The translations under genes were made by a program, and so were the position numbers. Source: JBHJHP01 sp042219825 (GTDB lineage Bacteria > Bacteroidota > Bacteroidia > Bacteroidales > UBA5342). Taken from it: 64,000 bases of DNA. Shown here one piece after another: positions 8,393-17,381 of this stretch; positions within the stretch are counted from its first letter, which is position 1; each line of letters starts with the position of its first letter. The notes beneath the pieces were generated by a model. The model saw only the letters and a program-made list of their open reading frames with translations, was not told where the DNA came from and did not search any database. Location: assembly GCF_042219825.1 (NCBI RefSeq), contig NZ_JBHJHQ010000004.1:434001-498000 (forward strand), in the 5' to 3' direction.

Positions 8393-9643
8393 TTATTTTA
8401 TTAAGTTCAAATTGCTGATATAAAACGCCAGTGCCAGTCTTATTGCAAATCCGGAATAGCTTGTGCTAATACTGGAAACGGTGTTGGTATACCGGTTCAC
8501 TTCATATAGCAGTGTACTGGTAAGCGCCATATATGATGTAAGGAAGTAAGCATAACCAATACCCATTGAATAGGCAAAGATTTTGTCTTTATTAGTACTG
8601 GATTCACTGTTTAAATACTCATATGCGCGATTGCCAAAACCAATTTTTGCCTGTGCATACAGGTTATTCAGACAAGAATTGATAAAAGGAAGGTTATACC
8701 TGAGTCCTACACCAAATTTAAATCCGGAATCCCTGTTGCCATAATCGCTATCCTGCTGTGTTGTTTTATTAGAATAGCTGTTAAGATACATCAATGCTGC
8801 AAGGTTTTGAATCAGGTATATTCCAAATCCTAACTGCAAACCCGTATTGAAATAATTGTTTACACTGTTTTGCGCATCTGTGAATTTGGATGTAATACTT
8901 CCAAGCTGTAGAAAAGGATTCAGGCCTGTCGTGATGAAGATTAACCCCGGAAGGTATGGATTCATAATTTTAGCAATACTGCTGTTTCTGCAATAAAAAT
9001 CATTGCACGACAAAGCTGCAATAATACTTGCAGACATATACAAACCTGATGTTACTGTATTATAACTATCATTTGCCTGGTTGCGAAGTGCGTAGCCTAT
9101 TCTTGGCTGAAGCAGAACAGGAAGTGCAAGGATAGGCCACCAGTAAGCTCCCAGTTCCAGCCGGGCACCTGTTAAAAGTGCCTTTGTGTTGTTACCTGCG
9201 GCTTGATTCACATATCGGAAATAGTCTCTTGCCGCGCCAATTCCAAGCATGGCTGATCCATAAAGACCCAAGGTCTGTGATAACTGATAGCCGTAAATAT
9301 ATCCGGCATACAGCATTTTGCTTCTGGCAATTTGGGTGAAGCTGTACGTAGATTCATTGTTAGTGAGCGTTCTGGAATAATCCAGTTGCGCAATTAAACC
9401 ACTGTTGTTAATGAAGAACCATGTAAATGAGAGGCTTAATGTTGCTGCAATAGCATTTGATAACCTATCTCCGTCAGAAAAGCGATTCCTGATATCGATA
9501 TCCAAATCATTGTGAATGGCTGTATACATTTTGTTTTTGGCATACATGCCTTCGTTGTCATTTTCATTCTCGGCATGAAGGTTTAGTGGGAGCAGTGCCA
9601 CTATTACCCAAAGGGTAAAACAAATAATCCCGGTTGTTTTCAT
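8393..9643 (-). CDS. Secreted outer-membrane protein with CNDFYC motif
   Basis: This 416-residue protein begins with a signal peptide (MKTTGIICFTLWVIVALLPL..HA). It contains many short amphipathic strands and ends in LALAFYISNLNLIK, consistent with an outer-membrane barrel. SCNDFYCRNS near residue 215 matches the CxxFYC motif of the downstream partner gene. It is the first gene of an apparent two-gene operon. I see no enzyme motif. A disulphide-stabilised loop formed by the two Cys is an inference. It could be part of a larger surface complex with its neighbour. Confidence 0.65.
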   Translation of the reverse strand: MKTTGIICFTLWVIVALLPLNLHAENENDNEGMYAKNKMYTAIHNDLDIDIRNRFSDGDRLSNAIAATLSLSFTWFFINNSGLIAQLDYSRTLTNNESTYSFTQIARSKMLYAGYIYGYQLSQTLGLYGSAMLGIGAARDYFRYVNQAAGNNTKALLTGARLELGAYWWPILALPVLLQPRIGYALRNQANDSYNTVTSGLYMSASIIAALSCNDFYCRNSSIAKIMNPYLPGLIFITTGLNPFLQLGSITSKFTDAQNSVNNYFNTGLQLGFGIYLIQNLAALMYLNSYSNKTTQQDSDYGNRDSGFKFGVGLRYNLPFINSCLNNLYAQAKIGFGNRAYEYLNSESSTNKDKIFAYSMGIGYAYFLTSYMALTSTLLYEVNRYTNTVSSISTSYSGFAIRLALAFYISNLNLIK

Positions 9644-9849
9644 GATGCTCTATTTTTGATTAGTAATCTGAAAATTCAATACTAAACAGAGAGTTATATT
9701 GAGTAAAGTCAACTATGAGCGGGGAAAGTACCAATCAGGGAGAGATGCAAATTGCAAAATACAATTGGGCCAGTACAAGGTTATTTTAATATTTGTTAAC
9801 CTATCAATTCAACAAGTGTTAAATTTTTTTGTTCAACCCGGAATTAAAT

Positions 9850-11310
9850 TCACCTGGCCAGGTAGTTTTTATTAATGAAGTGAAGCAGGATAAGGCCTAA
9901 AAAAGTTATGAAACCATTCAGCAGTAAAACTTCAAATCCAAGTGTGTAGTCCCATAAAGCTCTAAAACCGTAGTAACAGGCAATTGATACCAGTGGAGAC
10001 GCAATCATAACATATGGTATGTGCTTGTCATTCGGTTTCAGTCGGGTGAATAATCCTGCAAAATAAACACCCAGCAGGGGTCCGTAAGTATAACCTGCAA
10101 CCATAAATATAGCACTTACAACGGCCTGGTTATTGATTTTGTTAAATAAAAGAATAATGATGGCAAGTACAACGGAAAATACAAAATGAACCAGGATTCG
10201 TTTTTCCCTTGGGAGTTCATCATCCTCTTTATTGTAGCCTAGGATATCGACCGAAAATGAAGTAGTCAGCGAAGTTAAGGCTGAATCAGCACTGGAGTAG
10301 GCGGCTGCTACCAGACCAAGCATAAATATTACGGCAAGGTACGGACTAAGATAACCTCCGGTTGCAAGCGTAGGGAACAGATCATCGCTGCGTTCGGGAA
10401 TTTGCATTCCAATGTGGTAGGCATATATAACTAAAAGCACACCCAGGGATAAAAACAGAAAATTAACAGGAACAAAAGCAAAACCGTACCAACGCATGTT
10501 TTTTTGCGCATCCTTTAAATTTCTGCAGCTTAGGTTTTTCTGCATCATGTCCTGATCCAGACCTGTCATCACAATGGTGATGAAGACACCAGAAAGGAAT
10601 TGTTTGAAGAAATTCTGTTTACTTGCGAAGTCATCAAATACAAAAATCTTTGATAATGGATTGCTGTATACAGTACTAAACGTTTCACCTGCTGTCAGGT
10701 TAAGCTTGCCCGAAATTTCAATAACAGTTATAACAAGGGCTGCCAGCAGTAAAAAAGTTTGTAATGCATCTGTCCATATGATGGTTTTTATGCCGCTTCT
10801 GAAGGTGTAGAGCCAAATAAGCAGAATCGTTACGACAACGGTCACAGAAAATGAAATTCCCAACTGTTCAAAAATAGTAATCTGTAATACATTAGCCATC
10901 AGAAACAACCTGAAGCTTGAACCTATGGTTCTGGATAATATGAAAAACCATGATCCGGATTTATATGTGTTTTTACCAAATCGTTCGTCCAGGTAAGAGT
11001 AGATTGAAGGCAGCTTTAGTTTGTAATATATGGGTAAAAGGATCTGCGAAATAACGATATATCCAACTACATAGCCCAGAACCATTTGCATATAGGTGAA
11101 ATTGGTGCTCATAACCCATCCGGGAACAGATATAAAGGTGACACCGCTCAATGAAGCACCCAGCATTCCAAAAGATATGATATACCATGGTGCACGCCGG
11201 TTTCCTGTAAAAAAGGTGTCGTTGGTGCTGCTTTTGCCGGTTATAAACGAAATAAGAAATAACACACCGAAATAAGCTACCAGAATGTATATGTATGTCC
11301 CTGGATTCAT
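9850..11310 (-). CDS. Sodium:solute symporter (SSS family)
   Basis: The 486-residue protein has about 13 hydrophobic segments, as is usual for the sodium/solute symporter family (LeuT-fold). Near the N-terminus, the segment around FFTGNRRAPWYIISFGML, followed by GASLSGVTFISVPGWV, matches the first two helices of the family, and the conserved loop LGLVAAAYSSADSALTSL carries the Ser/Asp Na+-site region. Substrate cannot be read; relatives move sugars, sialic acid, proline or other small organic acids. It lies alone between two outer-membrane-type genes and a CotH-like gene, so context does not help. Confidence 0.88.
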   Translation of the reverse strand: MNPGTYIYILVAYFGVLFLISFITGKSSTNDTFFTGNRRAPWYIISFGMLGASLSGVTFISVPGWVMSTNFTYMQMVLGYVVGYIVISQILLPIYYKLKLPSIYSYLDERFGKNTYKSGSWFFILSRTIGSSFRLFLMANVLQITIFEQLGISFSVTVVVTILLIWLYTFRSGIKTIIWTDALQTFLLLAALVITVIEISGKLNLTAGETFSTVYSNPLSKIFVFDDFASKQNFFKQFLSGVFITIVMTGLDQDMMQKNLSCRNLKDAQKNMRWYGFAFVPVNFLFLSLGVLLVIYAYHIGMQIPERSDDLFPTLATGGYLSPYLAVIFMLGLVAAAYSSADSALTSLTTSFSVDILGYNKEDDELPREKRILVHFVFSVVLAIIILLFNKINNQAVVSAIFMVAGYTYGPLLGVYFAGLFTRLKPNDKHIPYVMIASPLVSIACYYGFRALWDYTLGFEVLLLNGFITFLGLILLHFINKNYLAR

Positions 11311-11457
11311 ATTCGTTATTTAACACAAAGAAAACCATTTAATTTGCTTTTTATAAAATAATCTTGCAGGATAAAGCAAATTTTAGAGGTATCGTATTTC
11401 CGTTTAACCGCTTTAGAAGAAGTAGCGAATTTCTTGCTGAATTGGAAACTGTCCGTT

Positions 11458-14112
11458 TTATTCAATTTTCAGAATCAATGTATTCAGCAGTTGATTACGA
11501 CTTTCAACATCATTTACAATGAGTAAGTATGTGCCGGAGTTTAAGCTGCTGAGATCCAATTCATACGGATGTTGTTGGGCTGTTCTGCAAAAACTTTTAA
11601 CAAGCTGTCCCATGCTGTTGTATATCCCGAATGAAAGGGTTTCGGATTGTTTTGTGGCATCTATTCTGATCCGGATCAGGTTCTTAAATGGATTAGGATA
11701 GACACTGTTTTTGATTGTATTAGTACCGATATTAACCGATGTATAGTTCCCGGGTGAACCATAAATTTCTGTTGATAATTCCCAGTTAGTTGCTTCTGCA
11801 TTATCACTGTTCGGGTCCTTAAGTACTAAAGATCTGCCATGGCCATCAGCTTCCCACGGCCATGGATATGCGTTGCTGTAACTGACTGAATCCACTGTAT
11901 CTCCAAAACTGTTGGCCAGTAAAATAGTTTCTCCGTCATTGCTCAGGCGTTTTGAATATATATCGTAGGGATCAAAGTTAAATAAGGAGGAGAACATTGT
12001 TCCATCATTTGCTAATACTGTTACTGCTCCGGGATTTAAAATCAGATCGTTGTCAAAAGTGTATTCAATGCCGTCAGTAAACGTGTAGCCTTTGATGTTG
12101 ATTTCTTTTTTGCTATTATTCAGGAGTTCAATAAATTCAAGATCCTGATAAGCGGAATTGTACATAATTTCACTTATCATGATTGCATTGTAATCGCTTT
12201 CAGGTATAAAACCGGCCTCAGCAAGTGCGCTCCATTCGTTGGTTTCGGTTGATAAGAATCTGGTTTTAATTGTTGTTGTTTTATTGATCGCGATTGGAGT
12301 TTTGTATTCGGTGCCTTGTATGCTACCACCTTCTTTTCTGGGATCGGTGCCATCAAGTGTGTAAATAATTTTGCCAGGAACATAATTCGTACTGGAAATA
12401 GAAACAGTTGCCCCGCTTTCTACTATACCTTCCTCTTTATCAAATATGGGTGGCATTACAGAAGGAAACAGACGGTTACTGTTTTGTCTGAATTGGTCCA
12501 AAACCTTGTTTAAACGGTTAGGAATATATTCTGATAAAACTTTATCCACCTCCGGTATCCAAAAATCGTCCCTGGTGTAAACTGTATTGGTTGAACTCTC
12601 AAGATAATCTCCCCATCTTGCAGATTCCAGGATGATTGCCTGGTCAAGCTCATTTTTACGTTTATTAAAAGCGAGCTCAAAATTCTCCGGAGTCAAGGCA
12701 CCGTTATTGAATGCATGTTTATAAAATGCATCGGCAAACATAAGTCTGTATTCCGCATTGTTTTTCAGCAACTGGTGGATTTCCGTTGGACCACCGGAAT
12801 CATTTTTGCCTGTATTATTGTAATTTACATCTGAATATCGCATCACATGCTCAGCATCCCAGGTGTAAAATCTGTAACCTGAATTCAGGTTTTTGTTTAC
12901 TGCTGCATAAAAATTCTGATGTGCCCAATCGTAATTTCCCAGGTAAAAGTTCAGTATCATGTAGTCAATAAACTTTGGAAGATCAAGGAGTTTCTTTATT
13001 TCATCCAGTGGCGTATTATCTGTGAAACCTTTTCGTGCCTCTTTCAGCAGATTAAGATATGAACTGTTTGATCCTGCTACAATGGTATTTGGATTATGTT
13101 TAATGATATCGTAATCCTCTGTCCGGGCATCATAATATTCTGCCATAAAATCCTCATCCGGTCGTTCGTGGAGATCGTAAATGCCCCAGTAAAGGCCATT
13201 GATATAAACATTGACATAAATGCCATGGAAACTTAATCCTCCCATTTGGTTTTGTAAGTCAGACGCAAGCTGATCTCTGAAATACAGCGATGTCTTTCGT
13301 TGCATATTGTCCCATGGATGGATCCACGAATACAATAATCCGTCAACCACCAGGGTATTGATAGATTCAATCTCAGAATCCGGAAACAGTTTTTTCTTTA
13401 ATTTCTTCGGGCCATACTGGCTCTTGAACAACAATCTCATGGATTGTTTGGGTGATTTCCAATCCACAATACTGGTGCCGCCCTGATTTTGAACACCACA
13501 ATTAATTAAAAAGCTCTCATTGGGATCAGAATAAATGAATTCTGCGCTGACAGGCTTTTCCCTGGTGATATTTGTATTAGGATAACCAACATACAGACCT
13601 GATACAGGATCAAACCATTCATCGGTTTCCATGGTGAGTGATAACGCGGGAAGGGATTTCAGAGCGGCTTCAATTTTATCTGAATAAACAGGATTGTTAA
13701 TTACTTCAGGATCCATTTCATAGTCAGCATTTATTGTACTTGATCCCCCCCAGGTTGCCGGGAAGCCAGAGGGATTTTTAGGTTGCCTGCGAATATCCTC
13801 AGGAAAAAGATACGTCTGAGTAATCAGTTCCGATGTATCTGAGGAGGAATAGGCTACTGCTCTGACGATTGTTGTTTTAGTTACCGACAGGCTGTTGGTG
13901 TATGCCATGCTACTGCTCGAAAGCGGATCTGAACAGTCTAATGTGTATTTAATAATAGCTGAAGGATCAGATGAAGTTATGGTGAGGTTGAAGGCATCAT
14001 GGTAATAACCGCGTTCATGATTAAAATCTAATGTCAATGAATCTGTAGACGCATTTATATTAATTCCTGAACCCAGAATCAGAACTGTTATAAACCAAGT
14101 AAATCGTTTCAT
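11458..14112 (-). CDS. Secreted CotH-kinase-like protein with chitobiase-type and lamin-tail domains, T9SS
   Basis: The 884-residue protein has a signal peptide, a chitobiase/hexosaminidase C-terminal-like domain (ITSSDPSAIIKYTLDCSDP, about 45-105), a CotH-like domain (about 190-520; WGIYDLHERPDEDF and WDAEHVMRY), a second chitobiase-type domain (IIYTLDGTDPRKEGG, about 585-640), a lamin-tail domain (MISEIMYNSAYQDLEFIELLN onwards, about 650-760) and a C-terminal sorting domain (VYPNPFKN to the end). CotH folds are atypical protein kinases in spore coats; in Bacteroidota secreted versions are common but their substrates are unknown. The Asp/Glu of DAEH are the likely catalytic pair. The sorting domain predicts export by T9SS. 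A second protein of the same layout is at 37961. Confidence 0.88.
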   Translation of the reverse strand: MKRFTWFITVLILGSGININASTDSLTLDFNHERGYYHDAFNLTITSSDPSAIIKYTLDCSDPLSSSSMAYTNSLSVTKTTIVRAVAYSSSDTSELITQTYLFPEDIRRQPKNPSGFPATWGGSSTINADYEMDPEVINNPVYSDKIEAALKSLPALSLTMETDEWFDPVSGLYVGYPNTNITREKPVSAEFIYSDPNESFLINCGVQNQGGTSIVDWKSPKQSMRLLFKSQYGPKKLKKKLFPDSEIESINTLVVDGLLYSWIHPWDNMQRKTSLYFRDQLASDLQNQMGGLSFHGIYVNVYINGLYWGIYDLHERPDEDFMAEYYDARTEDYDIIKHNPNTIVAGSNSSYLNLLKEARKGFTDNTPLDEIKKLLDLPKFIDYMILNFYLGNYDWAHQNFYAAVNKNLNSGYRFYTWDAEHVMRYSDVNYNNTGKNDSGGPTEIHQLLKNNAEYRLMFADAFYKHAFNNGALTPENFELAFNKRKNELDQAIILESARWGDYLESSTNTVYTRDDFWIPEVDKVLSEYIPNRLNKVLDQFRQNSNRLFPSVMPPIFDKEEGIVESGATVSISSTNYVPGKIIYTLDGTDPRKEGGSIQGTEYKTPIAINKTTTIKTRFLSTETNEWSALAEAGFIPESDYNAIMISEIMYNSAYQDLEFIELLNNSKKEINIKGYTFTDGIEYTFDNDLILNPGAVTVLANDGTMFSSLFNFDPYDIYSKRLSNDGETILLANSFGDTVDSVSYSNAYPWPWEADGHGRSLVLKDPNSDNAEATNWELSTEIYGSPGNYTSVNIGTNTIKNSVYPNPFKNLIRIRIDATKQSETLSFGIYNSMGQLVKSFCRTAQQHPYELDLSSLNSGTYLLIVNDVESRNQLLNTLILKIE

Positions 14113-14585
14113 CCTCTATGCAAGCGTAAAAATATCACCCAAACAGGTTGTCCTGTATATTAAAAGGACGAATTTAATAAAACTTTTAATGTTTTGTCTC
14201 TTGAGCGACAGATATGTATGGTTTGAGCAAAGTTTTAACATAGGATCTGATAAGCAGAAAAATTTAAGTCAGGCATTCCCCAAGGTAGGGATGTTCTGTT
14301 TACAGAATCTACCGGATTTCGTACTGAAATAATATTTAAATATAACATTTGTTATGGCGACAATCATACTTTTATCGTTCTGCCGTCTTAATAATTTTAA
14401 GTGTTTGGCTTTCAGAATTTAAGAAGTGGAGTTTAAGAATTTCTTGTTGTTTTAAATGCCAACTGGTAGGTACTGGTATGCTGCAAAACATGTTTTATAG
14501 ATGTGTTTTTTAATTATATTTGATAGCTTTTAAATACACGGCCTGATAGTAATTTAGGGTCAATTGAAAACGTAAAAATGCATAT
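14113..14585. other. Intergenic region between divergent genes
   Basis: 473 nt without a convincing gene. It separates the CotH gene from the GntR regulator. It contains a perfect palindrome TTCTGTTTACAGAA at 14294-14307 (6-bp arms), two copies of ACTGGTA spaced 10 nt apart at 14462-14468 and 14472-14478, and a -7 box at 14515-14522. The repeats sit just upstream of the regulator's probable promoter and could be operators; this is inference only. Confidence 0.4.
14515..14522 (+). promoter_or_regulatory. -7 box for the GntR-galK operon
   Basis: TATATTTG matches TAnnTTTG and lies 63 nt upstream of the regulator start at 14586. No clear -33 TTG is seen at the right distance. The ACTGGTA direct repeat lies about 40 nt upstream. 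Confidence 0.5.
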
Positions 14586-15584
14586 ATGAACCTGATACAA
14601 ATTAATAACGATCTGGAAGTGCCAAAGTACAAGCAGATTATTAATTCAATTTTTCAGGCGATACAGACAGGAGAGTTGAAACGCGGGGACAAAATTCCGT
14701 CTTTGAATCAGATCAAGGATGAATTTGGATTGTCACGCGATACCGTTCTGGCAGCATTTAAAGAACTTAAGGATAAGAAAATAATTTCATCCACACCCGG
14801 TAAGGGATATTATATTTCCACAACCAATATCAAACAGAAAGAGAAAATTTTTCTGATGTTTGATGAATTCAATGCGTTTAAGGAGGATTTGTACAACGGG
14901 TTTATCGGTGAGATAGGAAATAATGCTGCGGTTGATATTTATTTTCATCATTTCAATCGTCAGGTTATGGAAACCCTGGTTGAGGAGAACAAATACAAAT
15001 ATACTTCGTTTGTGATCATGCCGGGATCCATTGATAATATTGCTCCTGTTATAAAAAAACTTCCGTTTGAGCGTACGTATATACTGGACAGAAAATCTGA
15101 GCTACCTTATTTGTATGGCACGATTTATCAGAATTTTGAAGAAGATATTTACGACGCGCTGGTAACCGGACAGATGTTTTTGATGAAATATGAAAAGTTG
15201 ATTTTGGTTTCACCAAAAGGCAAAGAGCCGGAAGAGCGTAAAACGGGTTTTGTCCGTTTTTGCAAGGAGAACAGTTTCGACTACGAGTTGCTGGAATCGT
15301 TGGATGGAAAAACAATTAAGCAGGGTGAAGTCTATTTTGTAACGCACGACAGACACCTGATTCAGATCATAAAACAAACGGAGAAATTTAAGCTGCATCT
15401 GGGCAAGAATATTGGTCTTGTTTCGTTTAATGATACGGACCTCAAAGAAGTTGTAGCGGGCGGGATCACGACGATTTCAACCGACTTTAAACTGATGGGA
15501 CAGGAGATGGCCCGGATGGTGCTGGACAGAACAAAAGAGATAAAAGAAAACCCCTCGCAATTGATAATTAGAAAATCGTTATAA
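14586..15584 (+). CDS. GntR-type regulator with LacI-like sensor domain
   Basis: A 332-residue protein. Residues 1-75 are a GntR winged helix (YKQIINSIFQAIQTGELKRG, then IPSLNQIKDEFGLSRDTVLA and GKGYYIST). The remainder (about 90-330) has the alternating beta/alpha layout of a periplasmic-binding-protein fold as in LacI regulators, including VSFNDTDLKEVVAGGITTIS near the end, the usual C-terminal signature of such domains. It is 29 nt upstream of galactokinase in the same direction, so it probably controls galactose or a related sugar pathway by binding the sugar or its phosphate. A GntR helix joined to a LacI-type sensor is known in Bacteroidota and differs from the usual FadR, HutC and MocR types. 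Confidence 0.9.
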   Translation: MNLIQINNDLEVPKYKQIINSIFQAIQTGELKRGDKIPSLNQIKDEFGLSRDTVLAAFKELKDKKIISSTPGKGYYISTTNIKQKEKIFLMFDEFNAFKEDLYNGFIGEIGNNAAVDIYFHHFNRQVMETLVEENKYKYTSFVIMPGSIDNIAPVIKKLPFERTYILDRKSELPYLYGTIYQNFEEDIYDALVTGQMFLMKYEKLILVSPKGKEPEERKTGFVRFCKENSFDYELLESLDGKTIKQGEVYFVTHDRHLIQIIKQTEKFKLHLGKNIGLVSFNDTDLKEVVAGGITTISTDFKLMGQEMARMVLDRTKEIKENPSQLIIRKSL

Positions 15585-15613
15585 CACAAATATTAACTAA
15601 TCGATTTAATAAA

Positions 15614-16777
15614 ATGGATGTAAAAACACTTAAACAAGAGTTCGTGAAAACTTACGGGGAAGGAGAAATCGGTGTATTTTTCTCTCCTGGAAGGGTTAAT
15701 CTTATTGGAGAACATACAGACTATAATGGTGGCTTTGTATTTCCATGCGCTTTGTCATTCGGAACTTACTGCCTGATTCGTAAAAACGGCAGCGATGTTT
15801 TCAAATTCAAATCACTGAATATGCCTCAGGTAGTTGAGGTTAAGCTGGAGAATTTAACAAAACCACTTCCCAAAGGAACCTGGGCTAACTATTCACTCGG
15901 TGTAATTGCTCAGTTCGTTAAAAATGGTCATGTGCCTGCCGAAGGTGCTGATATTCTGATCTGGGGTAATGTGCCTGGCGGAGCCGGACTCTCTTCGTCT
16001 GCATCACTTGAAGTTGTAACCGGTGTTGCGGTTAATGATACCTATGGTTTTGGCCTGGATAAACTGACGTTGATTAAATACGGACAAAAGTCCGAGCATG
16101 AGTTTGCAGGTGTAATGTGCGGTATTATGGATCAGTTTGCCTCAGGAATGGGACAGAAGGATAACGCTGTATTCCTGAATTGCGATACACTGGAATATGA
16201 CCTTGTTCCTGTTGTTTTGGATGGTGTGAAGATTGTGATTGGTAATACTAACTCACCTCACTCCCTGGATTCTGGCATGTACAACAAACGCGTAAGCGAA
16301 TGCCATGCAGCTGTTGATGCCATAAAACCACATATTCCTATCAATAATCTGGGTGAGCTGACCATGGAACAGTTTAAATCGGTAGCCGATAAAATTGAAG
16401 ATGAAACAGTGATGCGCAGAGCACGCCACGTTGTGAGTGAAATTGACAGAACCACAAGAGCTGTTTCTGAATTACAGGCCGGAAATCTTGAAGTATTCGG
16501 ACAGCTGATGAACGGATCACACGATTCATTGCGCGATGATTACGAAGTAACAGGCCATGAACTGGATTCAATGGTTGAAGCTGCACGTAAGATTGAAGGA
16601 ACAATTGGTTCGCGTATGACTGGTGGCGGTTTTGGTGGATCAACCGTTAGTCTTGTAAAAGATGAATACGTGGATGAATTTATTGAAAAAGTAGGTAAGG
16701 AATATACCGAAAAGACAGGGCTGGTTGCAGAATTCTATGTAGCCGAAATTGGTGACGGTGGTCACAGGGTGGAATAA
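15614..16777 (+). CDS. galK: Galactokinase
   Basis: The 387-residue enzyme phosphorylates alpha-D-galactose at C1 using ATP, the entry step of the Leloir pathway. All three GHMP-kinase motifs are visible: GRVNLIGEHTDYNGG at 26-40 (galactose-binding Arg27, Glu33, His34, Asp36), PGGAGLSSSAS at 121-131 for ATP, and MTGGGFGGSTVSLV near the C-terminus. GIMDQFASGMG near 170-180 carries the catalytic Asp173. It is the second gene of an operon with the GntR-type regulator. No transporter or galT/galE is adjacent. A terminator follows directly. Confidence 0.97.
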   Translation: MDVKTLKQEFVKTYGEGEIGVFFSPGRVNLIGEHTDYNGGFVFPCALSFGTYCLIRKNGSDVFKFKSLNMPQVVEVKLENLTKPLPKGTWANYSLGVIAQFVKNGHVPAEGADILIWGNVPGGAGLSSSASLEVVTGVAVNDTYGFGLDKLTLIKYGQKSEHEFAGVMCGIMDQFASGMGQKDNAVFLNCDTLEYDLVPVVLDGVKIVIGNTNSPHSLDSGMYNKRVSECHAAVDAIKPHIPINNLGELTMEQFKSVADKIEDETVMRRARHVVSEIDRTTRAVSELQAGNLEVFGQLMNGSHDSLRDDYEVTGHELDSMVEAARKIEGTIGSRMTGGGFGGSTVSLVKDEYVDEFIEKVGKEYTEKTGLVAEFYVAEIGDGGHRVE

Positions 16778-16799
16778 GACAATTGAACGAATATAAAAG

Positions 16800-16830
16800 T
16801 TAAAGGCTGTCTTAACCGGACAGCCTTTAA
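16800..16830 (+). terminator. Terminator between convergent galK and a small acidic-protein gene
   Basis: A 12-bp perfect stem (TTAAAGGCTGTC / GACAGCCTTTAA) with a 7-nt loop, followed on the plus strand by AT-rich TATTTTAT. It could serve both converging genes. Confidence 0.7.
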
Positions 16831-16846
16831 TATTTTATAACGTGCG

Positions 16847-17203
16847 TTAATCTTCTTCTCTTTCCATTGGTTCTTCCGCATCGTCTTCCACGTTATCGGC
16901 CAGATATTCCAGATCTGAATACTTGTCTTCGTATTCTTCCTTGATTTCGGTTTTTAATACACCGTCATCATCGTAATCGTCGTCCTGGTCAATAATGATT
17001 TCAGCTTCTTCTGCGGTCATCCTGATCATGTAATACTTTTCATCCGTTTCAAAAGGCAATGCACTCACAAGCTTTCCGTCTTTGTTTGTAAAGGTGATCA
17101 GATTTTCAGTAAATCCGTAAGGATATACAAGTTTAATCTGTTCCAGAATGCCTGCATCAAGTTTGTCGTAATCTTTTATTACACGTGGTTTTACCTGGCT
17201 CAT
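16847..17203 (-). CDS. Small acidic protein, unknown function
   Basis: A 118-residue soluble protein. The N-terminal two thirds is ordered-looking (RVIKDYDKLDAGILEQIKLV, then YPYGFTENLITFTNKDGKLV and VSALPFETDEKYYMIRM). The C-terminal third is strongly acidic, with many Asp/Glu. I recall close homologues in Bacteroidales genomes but no characterised function. It has no signal peptide or membrane segment. A strong promoter (17256-17283) lies about 50 nt upstream, so it is transcribed separately from dnaE, which is on the same strand farther upstream. Its position next to dnaE does not by itself imply a replication role. Confidence 0.8.
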   Translation of the reverse strand: MSQVKPRVIKDYDKLDAGILEQIKLVYPYGFTENLITFTNKDGKLVSALPFETDEKYYMIRMTAEEAEIIIDQDDDYDDDGVLKTEIKEEYEDKYSDLEYLADNVEDDAEEPMEREED

Positions 17204-17255
17204 ATTAAAAAATAATTTAATGTTAAACTAAAAATTCAGAGCTCTTATGTGACTA

Positions 17256-17283
17256 CAAACATAAAAATATTTTTTAATCACAA
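17256..17283 (-). promoter_or_regulatory. Bacteroidota promoter of the acidic-protein gene
   Basis: On the minus strand: TTG at 17283-17281, a 17-nt spacer, then TATGTTTG at 17263-17256. Both elements and spacing fit the phylum's consensus (TTG-N17 to 23-TAnnTTTG). The leader to the start codon at 17203 is about 50 nt. Confidence 0.7.
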
Positions 17284-17381
17284 ACAGTATTCAAGTCAGA
17301 TGTTTTGTACAATATTAAATTATTTTTTTTGTTAAAACCAAATTCATTGGTGTTTAATGTGTTAGAGACCTTGAAGATATG

